Origin: Candidatus Mcinerneyibacterium aminivorans | GTDB taxonomy: Bacteria > Macinerneyibacteriota > Macinerneyibacteria > Macinerneyibacteriales > Macinerneyibacteriaceae | Direction: 5' to 3' | DNA: 6,435 bases | NCBI GenBank assembly: GCA_008086245.1 | Contig: VSIX01000110.1 | Location: forward strand, 1-6,435 | Shown: piece after piece, positions 1 to 5,757 of the stretch | How the letters are laid out: the number at the start of each line of letters is the position of its first letter | Position numbering within the stretch: the first letter of the stretch is position 1 | Notes under the pieces: model-generated | The model's database searches: none | What the model was told of the DNA's origin: nothing | Seen by the model: only the letters and a program-made list of their open reading frames with translations | Made by a program: the position numbers and the translations under genes

Positions 1-59
1 CCTCTGGATATTATATGATATATTGCATATGGATATTCAACTCTTATAGGTCGTGCCAT
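1..59 (-). CDS. REP-associated tyrosine transposase (RAYT, Y1/HUH family), N-terminal part only
   Basis: The gene runs off the left edge, so only about 19 codons are visible. From ATG at 59 the protein reads MARPIRVEYP, followed by a Y-H-I-I-S-R-G segment. This is the characteristic start of the IS200-like Y1 transposases called RAYTs, whose members typically begin MARPLRIE and continue to YHV-SRG. These enzymes are single-strand DNA transposases of the HUH class with one catalytic tyrosine; the HUH and Tyr motifs would lie beyond the window. A 30-bp element end (98-127) sits just upstream, as expected for the leader of such an element. An AGGAG lies about 19 nt before the ATG, which is far for a ribosome binding site, but no better in-frame start exists because a stop codon lies a few codons upstream. 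Confidence 0.85.
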   Translation of the reverse strand, partial: MARPIRVEYPYAIYHIISR

Positions 60-97
60 AATAATTAAATATTAACATCTCCTGTAAAAGAATCAAG

Positions 98-127
98 AAC
101 TTTGTATAAATGTGAAGACCTGACCCC
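98..127 (-). repeat. RAYT element end, copy 1 (30-bp repeat)
   Basis: This 30-bp sequence is identical to 5758-5787. Its inner 25 bp recur inverted at 6313-6337 with one mismatch. The plus strand reads TGTATAAATGTGAAGACC and ends in TGACCCC. Read on the minus strand it lies directly upstream of the RAYT start codon at 59, so it is taken as the left (5') end of that transposable element. Similar GACCTGACCCC-ended sequences are commonly seen next to RAYT genes. Confidence 0.8.
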
Positions 128-169
128 TTTTGTTTTAGATCATGTTTTTTTGACCCTTTTTGTTTAGAT
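121..169. repeat. Short tandem duplication beside the RAYT end
   Basis: TGACCCCTTTTGTTTTAGAT (121-140) is repeated nearly exactly as TGACCCTTTTTGTTTAGAT (151-169), a 30-bp period. A similar TGACCCCATTTTGTTTA stretch occurs at 2372-2388 in the degenerate RAYT leader. The duplication may come from repeated insertion or slippage at the outer flank of the element. Confidence 0.55.
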
Positions 170-170
170 A

Positions 171-200
171 TCGCTAACCCTATGTTAGGCGAAGTTAAAA
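171..200 (-). repeat. Integron-like core site with small hairpin, distal boundary of the HEPN-pair segment
   Basis: Positions 184-200 read GTTAGGCGAAGTTAAAA. This is repeated inverted at 2072-2088 with one mismatch in 17. GTTAGGC fits the GTTRRRY core of integron recombination sites, and on the minus strand the same bases read GCCTAAC. A second half, TCGCTAAC at 171-178, pairs with GTTAGGCGA at 184-192 to give an 8-bp stem with one bulged G and a 5-nt loop. It lies 9 bp after the stop codon of the 210-1076 gene, where the recombination site of a gene cassette would be. It is far smaller than a normal attC (roughly 57-141 bp), so it could be a deleted attC, a boundary of another tyrosine recombinase, or simply a hairpin ending the transcript. 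Confidence 0.45.
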
Positions 201-209
201 ACGACCAAC

Positions 210-1076
210 TTAATTTTTCATTTCTAATCTGTTCTTGAATTCACTCATCCATTTATAAACCACATCAAAACTGCTGCATCTAGTTTCAGTTTCTTTAAGA
301 TCATATTTTTTTATAATATATCTTGCTAAATACTCAGTAAAATTTAATAATGAAGAAATTTGTAATGAAGCATATCGATCAAAATAAATAATGCCATTAT
401 CATTATATTTAATGTGAGGTAACGCAGAAATTGTATTATTAAAATCTCTTTTCTTAATTTGAAATAATATTCCTTCGTTTGGTTCCCCATATATTATTGA
501 ATTGGCTCCCCTATGTATTATATCATCCCTAATTTCTCTAATATGCCCAAACCACGTCCGATAAATTTCATTTTCTCCCTTTAACAAATTAGCCTGTTTA
601 AATATTTTTAAAAAATCTTTATCCAATTTGTCTTTCTTTCTATGCACCCAAACAAGCAATTTATAAAATGATTCCTCTCTACTATTTGGTATGTTTGGAG
701 TTCCACTATAACAAGATGCAATTAACTCAGCAAAATAATCACAAAGTGATCTAAAAACAGTATAAAAATATTCTATATCCATTGAGGCATAGGTATACCA
801 CAAACCTACAGGTTCTACATCTTTCAATTTTTCTTTTTGCCATTCTAATCTATGTAAAACATTTCCTAAATTCCAAAAATCATGAGTAATACTACTCAAT
901 AAATAGGGTTTATTTTCATATAAGACATTCAATTTCTCCTTTTGAATTGGTGAAAATAATGATAATATACTTCCAACAAATTCAACTTTTCTATAATTAT
1001 CACCTTCTGAATGTTCCATTAATTTTAAGCAATCTTTCATCATTTCAAGATGAGTTTGAATATGCTTATTAGACAT
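210..1076 (-). CDS. HEPN-like protein with an R-x4-H motif (putative RNase/abortive infection)
   Basis: The product is a 288-residue soluble, mostly helical protein with no signal peptide or membrane segment. I do not recognise a named family. Residues 183-188 read RDDIIH inside a longer IREIRDDIIHRG segment, which fits the R-x4-6-H signature of HEPN RNases, where Arg and His act in metal-independent RNA cleavage. It sits late in the chain, near residue 185. The upstream region (residues 90-125, rich in Tyr, Phe and acidic residues) could supply the other helices of the bundle. ATG at 1076 has GGAGAG about 7 nt upstream. The gene follows the 1147-2055 gene by 70 bp and ends 9 bp before an integron-like core site, so the two probably travel together. 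HEPN proteins are common in toxin-antitoxin and phage-defence loci, but no MNT-type antitoxin is visible. The HEPN call rests mainly on one motif; any phage-defence role is inference. Confidence 0.55.
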   Translation of the reverse strand: MSNKHIQTHLEMMKDCLKLMEHSEGDNYRKVEFVGSILSLFSPIQKEKLNVLYENKPYLLSSITHDFWNLGNVLHRLEWQKEKLKDVEPVGLWYTYASMDIEYFYTVFRSLCDYFAELIASCYSGTPNIPNSREESFYKLLVWVHRKKDKLDKDFLKIFKQANLLKGENEIYRTWFGHIREIRDDIIHRGANSIIYGEPNEGILFQIKKRDFNNTISALPHIKYNDNGIIYFDRYASLQISSLLNFTEYLARYIIKKYDLKETETRCSSFDVVYKWMSEFKNRLEMKN

Positions 1077-1146
1077 TAAATCTCTCCTTTCAATTTTAAT
1101 AACTAATACTAAACTAATTTAAACTTATATAATATAATTAAATTCA

Positions 1147-2055
1147 TTATAAATTAATCTTTTTTAAACTCAAATTAATAAGAGAAATCATTCTATAAAA
1201 CAAATAGTCTATGTGCTCTAAAGATTTAATTTTAGTCTTCCCGCTTTCAAAATGACGAATCTGATAATTATTTCCTATATCCGTTAAAGTAAAAAATTCT
1301 TTCTTAATTTCTTCTTCTAATCCTTCAGTTCCATCTGAAATTTTTTCAACTAACTTTTCAGCAGATTCTTTCTTATCTTCACCATAAAAAGTTTTTAGCC
1401 GTTCAAATGCATCCCATATTTTCTCTAATGCAATAATCCGGTTTTTCTTTTTAGGCAATTTTATATCTTTTATAGCAATATTGATTAATTCATTTAATCT
1501 GTCATCTGAAGTTTTAACAACCATATTATCCACTAAACCACCTAACTCTAATGGAAGATGTCTTTTTATCAAACCATCTTCATCTAGATAAAAAACTAAA
1601 CCATTTCTTTCAAAAATTTTATTTATTCTGTTTTTAAATTCTTTTTTACAATTTTTAGTATTAGGAAAAGTAAGATGACAGTGTTTAAAATAATCATGAT
1701 ATTCCTCTTCATTGTAATCAGATATTTTTTTATAACAATATTCCACAAAATCTAATACTGTATATTTATCATAATAAGGGTCTCCCCATCCCAAAGAACC
1801 TCTGATATTTTCTATTAATTTTATAGGAGTCTCTAACTCAGGTATTTCTGATTTTATAGAAGCGTATAATAATTCCTTATTTACACCACACACAACATTA
1901 TTATAATCTGAACAATAAATAGGGAACTTTTCTGCAAAACATTTAATAAAATCATTAAATACCGCAACTATTCCATCATAAACGTTATCTGTTATTTTTT
2001 CAGAATCTAATTTTTCTTTTCCTAATTCTCTATCACTAAAATATTCATCTGACAT
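1147..2055 (-). CDS. AbiJ/HEPN-type hypothetical protein
   Basis: The 302-residue protein has the pattern of a widespread uncharacterised family. Its N-terminal part contains FPIYCSD (44-50), an L-E-T-P segment, LDFVEYCYKKI (101-111), YHDYFKHCHLTF (119-130) and INKIFERNGLVFYL (144-157). The C-terminal half has ALEKIWDAFERLKT (209-222), DKKESAEKLVEKI and the closing signature IGNNYQIRHFE (260-270), followed by HIDYLFYRM (281-289). I recall these landmarks from proteins annotated as abortive-infection or HEPN-like, though I cannot check this. The Arg-His pair at 267-268 replaces a classical R-x4-H motif, so RNase activity is not assured. ATG at 2055 has AAGGGGG about 10 nt upstream. The leader is unusual: a 17-bp integron-like repeat (2072-2088) and a 26-bp palindrome (2093-2118) lie between this gene and an integrase fragment. 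It looks like the first gene of a two-gene cassette. Confidence 0.6.
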   Translation of the reverse strand: MSDEYFSDRELGKEKLDSEKITDNVYDGIVAVFNDFIKCFAEKFPIYCSDYNNVVCGVNKELLYASIKSEIPELETPIKLIENIRGSLGWGDPYYDKYTVLDFVEYCYKKISDYNEEEYHDYFKHCHLTFPNTKNCKKEFKNRINKIFERNGLVFYLDEDGLIKRHLPLELGGLVDNMVVKTSDDRLNELINIAIKDIKLPKKKNRIIALEKIWDAFERLKTFYGEDKKESAEKLVEKISDGTEGLEEEIKKEFFTLTDIGNNYQIRHFESGKTKIKSLEHIDYLFYRMISLINLSLKKINL

Positions 2056-2071
2056 GATAAAAAATACCCCC

Positions 2072-2088
2072 TTTTAATTTCGCCTAAC
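2072..2088 (-). repeat. Integron-like core site, proximal boundary of the HEPN-pair segment
   Basis: On the minus strand this reads GTTAGGCGAAATTAAAA, matching 184-200 in 16 of 17 positions in inverted orientation. GTTAGGC fits GTTRRRY, the sequence with which an integron gene cassette begins. The gene it precedes starts 16 bp further on. Together the two sites delimit a 1.9-kb unit holding both HEPN-type genes. An integrase fragment lies immediately upstream, which strengthens the recombination reading. Confidence 0.5.
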
Positions 2089-2092
2089 TCAT

Positions 2093-2118
2093 ATATTACC
2101 GACGTACGTCGGTAATAT
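2093..2118. repeat. 26-bp perfect palindrome
   Basis: The sequence is perfectly self-complementary, centred between 2105 and 2106, with the core ACCGACGTACGTCGGT flanked by ATATT and AATAT. The GC-rich core stands out from the AT-rich surroundings. It lies between a TATAAT hexamer (2133-2138) and the start of the 1147-2055 gene, where a dimeric repressor or the recombinase could bind. With no loop, an operator or recombination site is more plausible than an RNA hairpin. It is followed by no T-run and is not a terminator. Confidence 0.7.
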
Positions 2119-2122
2119 TCCC

Positions 2123-2160
2123 ATAAAGAGATATTATACGACTGTGGTAAATATCTTTAT
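2123..2160 (-). promoter_or_regulatory. Imperfect inverted repeat with TATAAT, possible att site or cassette promoter
   Basis: ATAAAGAGATATT (2123-2135) is the inverse of AATATCTTTAT (2150-2160) apart from a two-base GA insertion, leaving a 14-nt centre. Unpaired extra bases in one arm are a feature of folded integron attC sites. On the minus strand a perfect TATAAT lies at 2138-2133, but the -35 position 17 bp upstream is only TATAAA, so the promoter is weak or needs an activator. The repeat overlaps the stop codon of the integrase fragment (2157-2159). It could be the attI or core region of the former integrase, a promoter for the HEPN pair, or both. Confidence 0.3.
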
Positions 2161-2288
2161 AAGCTGTCTAAAGGATTTATAATATTTCCTAAAGATTTAT
2201 TAGAAACATGAATATACACCTCAGTAGTTCTACTGTTCTTATGTCGTAATAATTCATTTTTAATATTAAATAATTTTAAATTACTCAT
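2157..2288 (-). pseudogene. Tyrosine recombinase/integrase, C-terminal fragment
   Basis: This 43-codon reading frame contains ELLRHKNSRTTEVYIHVS followed by a lysine-serine-leucine segment and the closing NPLDSL. It is the C-terminal end of a tyrosine site-specific recombinase. The His of LRHK and the nucleophilic Tyr of TTEVYIHV are both visible, in the pattern LLGHK-S-KTTEIYTHVS known from Xer/integron-type enzymes. The ending PLDSL also resembles integron integrases (SPLD). The normal 250-350 residue length and the other catalytic Arg and Lys residues are missing, so it cannot be active alone. The first ten residues do not look like integrase. A good AAGGAG lies 5 nt before ATG 2288, but just upstream is a decayed RAYT leader, suggesting that insertion or deletion removed the 5' part. 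It lies directly beside an integron-like core site. Confidence 0.75.
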
Positions 2289-2315
2289 TTTATCTCCTTA
2301 TTCTTTATACCACAA

Positions 2316-2378
2316 CTCCTATAAAAGAATCTTATCTTTGTATTTTTTCTTGATATTAAACCTTTGATGTGTGACCCC
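2316..2378 (-). mobile_element. Degenerate RAYT element leader (left-end remnant)
   Basis: CTCCTATAAAAGAATC (2316-2331) matches CTCCTGTAAAAGAATC (79-94) of the RAYT leader at the left edge in 15 of 16 bases. Both are followed within a few bases by CTTTGTAT, and both are bounded on the outer side by TGACCCC(A/-)TTTTGTTT (here from 2372). The central part is rearranged and somewhat longer. No transposase follows: the leader runs into the integrase fragment. I read it as the scar of an older RAYT insertion at this boundary. The 2289-2444 interval otherwise holds nothing I recognise. Confidence 0.6.
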
Positions 2379-2444
2379 ATTTTGTTTATTATTTTATTGA
2401 GTTTTCTATCATCTCCAATTTTTGAATATCTGCTATCGTTTAAA

Positions 2445-3185
2445 TTAATCATCATTAAAATCATATTCTTGAAAAGGGTCTTCTTCCTTTTTTAAATTAT
2501 TCCAATCAAAATCATATTTTTCATTATCATGCCATTCTGGCGTTTCTTCAATCTTAAATAATGACTCTGCTATTGTCATTTGGTTATTATTCAAAGTTTC
2601 AAAACAAATATCATGCAATTGAAATACTGTAAATGTATGATAATTAAATTGAGAATATAGTGTTACTAATACACCAGCTACAGCACTTATAACATTTTCT
2701 AATGATGCTCTTTTAAAATTATAATTTCTATCATGTTTAACATTATTATAATCTTGATACCAATTTAAAGGATGATACTCATCATCATTCCATTCATCAA
2801 AAGGTTTTAATCTTATTGGATCTCCCCGCCAAAAATCAATAGTTAATTTATATTCTGAAAGTTTTAAAGCTTTATTAATTTTATAATAATCTTTGATATT
2901 CATGTGTGTATCTTCATAACCATTTGCAGTTAATATTCTTTTACAATTGTTTTCGAACTCAGTACATGCTCTTAATAATAATTCATATAGTCTATGGGAA
3001 TAAGTACAAAGATTTTCCTCACAAGGCTCTATGAATTCAAATATTTTTTTTAAATCTTTCTGTAATATATAATAAGCTCTACATAATTCAGACCTATCAT
3101 TTGCATACACATCATTTTTACAATATTCAAATTTAATATTTTTTCCAGGTCTGGCAATTCTATAATAAGGTTTATCTAATCCCAT
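2445..3185 (-). CDS. HEPN-like helical protein (YNxVKHDR type)
   Basis: This is the last gene of the four-gene operon, starting 21 bp after the cyclase-like gene ends. I chose ATG 3185 (246 residues, MGLDKPYY) because AAGGAG lies 7 nt before it. The TTG two codons upstream at 3191 is only 1 nt from that site. The middle is a helical bundle with a long helix around residues 63-88. Its key signature is WYQDYNNVKHDR at 142-153, then a Phe-Lys-Arg-Ala and a hydrophobic helix ENVISAVAGVLVTLYSQF (163-180). I recall this WY--YN-VKHDR pattern from a family of uncharacterised HEPN-like proteins. There is no Arg four to six residues before the His, so the canonical RNase motif is absent and it may be a binding or regulatory relative. 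The last 40 residues are very acidic (DDEN-rich), which could mimic nucleic acid or bind a basic partner. Family assignment is moderate; function is unknown. Confidence 0.5.
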   Translation of the reverse strand: MGLDKPYYRIARPGKNIKFEYCKNDVYANDRSELCRAYYILQKDLKKIFEFIEPCEENLCTYSHRLYELLLRACTEFENNCKRILTANGYEDTHMNIKDYYKINKALKLSEYKLTIDFWRGDPIRLKPFDEWNDDEYHPLNWYQDYNNVKHDRNYNFKRASLENVISAVAGVLVTLYSQFNYHTFTVFQLHDICFETLNNNQMTIAESLFKIEETPEWHDNEKYDFDWNNLKKEEDPFQEYDFNDD

Positions 3186-3206
3186 ATACAATCTCCTTGT
3201 TTATAA

Positions 3207-4040
3207 TTAAATATTTTTTTCAAAATAGTCTTTTAATTTCTCATACCTCTTTGATAATTTTTGATTATTTTTTTGATTAAACTTCTCATATTCATTTTTT
3301 ACAAATTTATACGCTTTGTTTATTAATGGGTTTTCTGAAACTTCTTCATCTTCTTTTATAAAATAACTTAAAAATTCTTCACCTAAATAGTGACAAATAT
3401 AATTACCATCTTTATCTTTATGAATAAATTTATTACATTTTTCAGCCCATCTTTGAATTGATTTGCTTTTATCAGTGCTAGCTATTTTGTTAAGTATATC
3501 GTTTAAATAATGAATTAAGTAATTTCCTATTACAATTCGAGGGTATCCAGCTACTTGACTTTCTAATTCATAAGCATGAACAACACACGAACCATAAATC
3601 CCACTTTTTTCAACATTCATTCCAAGTCCTATATCAATCCCCCCTCTTATTGGATGACCATGGTATAATTGTATTAAGATCTGAGCACAAGCTGCATATA
3701 AGAACCTATAAAGAATATCAAAATGGTTAGGGTGCTTATCTAATCGCATATTAGAATATGCTACTATCCCATCAGTAAATCTTTGAAAATCAATTTTTAG
3801 ATCTGGAAATATTCTTTTTAATATAGGATCCCTATTCTCTTCTAATCCTTTAAATTTTTTAATGAAATCTTCTTGAAAACCATTAACAACTTTAACAGTT
3901 TCTTTTATGTATTTTTCTACTTTTTCTTTTTTTTTAGGATCATTAGATGGTAATAAATCTAATTTTTTCAATTTTTTCTTTTGCCCTAATACATCAAAAT
4001 AACCAACTAAATAATTAGATACAAATCTTTCTTTCAACAC
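3207..4040 (-). CDS. Divergent class III nucleotide cyclase-like protein
   Basis: The 277-residue protein has the landmarks of a class III cyclase fold in order. YLVGYFDVLGQ (10-20) matches the first strand and first metal-binding Asp (D16). FTDGIVAYS (88-96) matches the second metal-site strand (D90). IRGGIDIGLG (131-140) corresponds to the G-I-x-x-G strand of cyclases. GIYGSCVVHAYELE (147-160), then AGYPRIVIG, matches the GxAVNxAARLE helix. The Asn and Arg that stabilise the transition state in that helix are replaced, by my alignment, by Val154 and Glu158, so the reaction or even activity is uncertain. The C-terminus (225-277) is Lys/Glu-rich and probably helical. GTG 4040 has AAGGAG 5 nt upstream; TTG 4037 would also fit. 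It sits 24 bp after the GIY-YIG gene. A role making a cyclic-nucleotide alarm signal for its neighbours is inference by analogy with Pycsar. Confidence 0.55.
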   Translation of the reverse strand: MLKERFVSNYLVGYFDVLGQKKKLKKLDLLPSNDPKKKEKVEKYIKETVKVVNGFQEDFIKKFKGLEENRDPILKRIFPDLKIDFQRFTDGIVAYSNMRLDKHPNHFDILYRFLYAACAQILIQLYHGHPIRGGIDIGLGMNVEKSGIYGSCVVHAYELESQVAGYPRIVIGNYLIHYLNDILNKIASTDKSKSIQRWAEKCNKFIHKDKDGNYICHYLGEEFLSYFIKEDEEVSENPLINKAYKFVKNEYEKFNQKNNQKLSKRYEKLKDYFEKNI

Positions 4041-4064
4041 AAAAACTCCTTAGCTTAATAAATA

Positions 4065-4916
4065 TCACTCCAATTCCTCAATCTCATTTTGTTTAAGTGT
4101 TTTCCCATTTTCATCTTTCCAGGCGGTTCTTCCATTTATTGGATAGCCCATAATAATTGCGGCTGCTGCTGATGGGCTTGAAAATTCATAGTCATCAACA
4201 AAAATATTTTTATCTTCATCTATAATATTTTTTTCAATTAACATTTTTCTTTTTGCTTTATACCCATCTGATAAAGAATTCGCAATATTATCTTTAATTT
4301 GACTATTTTTATAAACGATAAATCCGTTGTCCGTTCTATCACCTTTTGCTTTTATTCCTGACATTTTCAATTTATAAAATGATTTTTTGCTTTTTGACTT
4401 TCCATGTTTTGAAAATAGTTTATATCCCAACACCGGAATTAATATTTTCATGTTATCCAAAAACATCTCCATCTCGTCCTGATCCATTTCTGATAGCTTT
4501 GGCTTTGATGGATTCAGATTATTAATTAGATCATAATTTTTGTTTTTGCCTGAAATATTTATTAATCTGTATTCTAAATATTTTATATGTCCCTTGGTTA
4601 AATTATCATCTTTAGAACTAAAAGCTATTGCTTCATTCCAGAAATCTTTTTCATCAGATTTTGCGTGTTGTGCTAATCTCTTATATAGATTGTCAGCTTC
4701 TCCAATATAGATTTTTAATTCCTCAGGATCTTCATTGCTATATCCAAATAACAGATAAACACCAATATTATTAACTTCATCTCTATTTTTAACATCAGCA
4801 AGTTTATTTCTCGGAATCTTAATAGCCTGACCGTTCCAGTTAGATAGATAAGAACAGATAATCCCAGATGGATTACCATTAACTAAATATAATTTTATAG
4901 ATTTTCCTATTGTCAT
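4065..4916 (-). CDS. GIY-YIG nuclease family protein with C-terminal DUF4357
   Basis: The 283-residue protein has an N-terminal GIY-YIG endonuclease domain. GVYLLFGYS (52-60) and KIYIGEADNLYKRLAQH (68-84) hold the two sequence halves, with Arg80 and His84 following YIG and Glu115 in KYLEYRLI as the likely metal ligand. The catalytic set therefore looks intact. After a basic linker (about 167-195, GKSKSKK and GIKAKGDRTDNGF), the C-terminus (about 225-278) has the DUF4357 pattern, with FSSPSAAAAIIMG (245-257) and NGRTAWKDENGKTL (261-274). This arrangement is common in bacterial accessory and defence islands; the substrate is not established, and such domains typically cut one DNA strand. ATG 4916 has AAGGAG 5 nt upstream, and that site overlaps the stop region of the membrane-protein gene 9 bp away, suggesting coupled translation. 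In this operon it could be a DNA-cutting effector or an independent passenger. Confidence 0.85.
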   Translation of the reverse strand: MTIGKSIKLYLVNGNPSGIICSYLSNWNGQAIKIPRNKLADVKNRDEVNNIGVYLLFGYSNEDPEELKIYIGEADNLYKRLAQHAKSDEKDFWNEAIAFSSKDDNLTKGHIKYLEYRLINISGKNKNYDLINNLNPSKPKLSEMDQDEMEMFLDNMKILIPVLGYKLFSKHGKSKSKKSFYKLKMSGIKAKGDRTDNGFIVYKNSQIKDNIANSLSDGYKAKRKMLIEKNIIDEDKNIFVDDYEFSSPSAAAAIIMGYPINGRTAWKDENGKTLKQNEIEELE

Positions 4917-4925
4917 GGGTTCTCC

Positions 4926-5477
4926 TTATTTCTCAATACCCAAATAATTTTCAACATCTTCATAAACTTCATCAAAATTTTCAATCATTTTTCTATTTTT
5001 TTGGGGTATATCAGAATTTCTTAGATTTTCTAAATCTTTAAGATTAAATAACCATTTATTTTTTTTAGAATAGTTATTTATCTTTAAAAATATTTTCTTT
5101 AGTTCTTTATTTTGATTATATTGAATATTATTTTTCGATTCTTCTATTTTCTGAATTAGCCAATATAATTCTTCTGCTCTACTTTCTGGCATATTTCTAA
5201 GATTTCTTTTCTTTAATTTTGGGAGTTTCTTCTCCTCTTTTGCTCTATCAATATGAATTTTCATTTCTGTTAAATAATTATAAAAAGTATACACTTTTGA
5301 ATCATTTAATATTTTCTCTTTATGATCAATTATATATTTATTTACAAGTATTGAACTTGTAGTAGTTATTAACACACCTATTGATAACCCTTGCAATATT
5401 TCTGTTCCAAAAACTACTCCATATATAAAACCAATTGCTAACAATATACCTAAAACTATTTTAAATTTATTCGCCAA
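4926..5477 (-). CDS. Two-TM small membrane protein (possible SLATT-like effector)
   Basis: This is the first gene of the operon. I start it at TTG 5477 (MANKFKIV, 183 residues), because AAGGAG at 5490-5485 lies 7 nt upstream. The TTG at 5495 lies before that site and has no binding site of its own. Two hydrophobic helices are close together: about 6-24 (FKIVLGILLAIGFIYGVVF) and about 28-50 (ILQGLSIGVLITTTSSILV). They are joined by a very short turn, then comes a basic, helical cytoplasmic tail of about 130 residues. This shape, two N-terminal TMs plus a helical tail under 200 residues, resembles SLATT-type pore effectors of nucleotide-signalled defence systems, but I see no diagnostic sequence and no cyclic-nucleotide-binding domain. 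It could instead be an unrelated membrane anchor or inhibitor. The gene stops 9 bp before the GIY-YIG gene. Membrane topology is well supported; the effector role is inference. Confidence 0.55.
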   Translation of the reverse strand: MANKFKIVLGILLAIGFIYGVVFGTEILQGLSIGVLITTTSSILVNKYIIDHKEKILNDSKVYTFYNYLTEMKIHIDRAKEEKKLPKLKKRNLRNMPESRAEELYWLIQKIEESKNNIQYNQNKELKKIFLKINNYSKKNKWLFNLKDLENLRNSDIPQKNRKMIENFDEVYEDVENYLGIEK

Positions 5478-5525
5478 TTGTATACTCCTTAACAAGCCAC
5501 TTACTATTAGAATTAAATTTTATAT

Positions 5526-5554
5526 ATTATATCAGAAATATAATATCCCCTCAA
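5526..5554 (-). promoter_or_regulatory. Sigma70-type promoter of the four-gene operon
   Basis: On the minus strand TTGAGG (5554-5549) is followed by a 17-bp spacer and a perfect TATAAT (5531-5526). TGA sits immediately before the -10, giving an extended -10 element. Transcription should begin near 5519, leaving a leader of about 40 nt before TTG 5477. The spacing and -10 are ideal. The surrounding DNA is so AT-rich that chance matches are easy, but the full combination at the right place is convincing. Confidence 0.7.
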
Positions 5555-5757
5555 TAACTAAATCATTAAAAGATCTCTTTATTTGATGATAACTAAAGAC
5601 TTACATCAATTTATATGTTTAATTGAACAAATTATCAAATTAAGATGGTTTATTCATTATAGTTATAGTTTTAAAGGTTGATAAACTACTCAATCAGCCA
5701 AGCTGATTGAAATTAAGAATTAAATGAAATATTTTAATAATCACCAATCTTAAATAA
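5555..5757. other. Gene-free stretch upstream of the operon promoter
   Basis: I find no coding sequence, RNA gene or recognisable mobile element here on either strand. It holds one clear hairpin (5690-5710) and is otherwise AT-rich. With the promoter (5526-5554) and the element end (5758-5787) it makes up the 5478-5815 interval between the operon and the restriction-like fragment. It may carry regulatory sites for the operon. Confidence 0.5.
5690..5710. repeat. 9-bp-arm hairpin or operator-like inverted repeat
   Basis: TCAATCAGC and GCTGATTGA form a perfect 9-bp inverted repeat around a CAA loop. No run of T follows on either strand, so it is not a typical intrinsic terminator. It lies about 135 bp upstream of the operon -35 box, which would suit a distant regulator site or a structure left by a mobile element. 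Confidence 0.45.

Noticed and set aside
210-1076. HEPN-MNT toxin-antitoxin pair
   Set aside because: Neither neighbour has a nucleotidyltransferase motif such as GSxxxG; the adjacent gene is another HEPN-type protein.
1077-1146. Separate promoter for the 210-1076 gene
   Set aside because: The 70-bp gap is uniformly AT-rich with TATA-like strings but no convincing paired -35 and -10 boxes.
3186-3191. TTG 3191 as the start of the HEPN-like gene
   Set aside because: It is only 1 nt from the AAGGAG, while ATG 3185 is 7 nt away.
2445-5477. Calling the operon a standard Pycsar system
   Set aside because: No cyclic-nucleotide-binding domain or TIR domain is visible in the membrane protein, and the cyclase-like protein lacks the usual Asn/Arg pair.
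5690-5710. Intrinsic terminator
   Set aside because: The 9-bp hairpin is not followed by a T-run on either strand.
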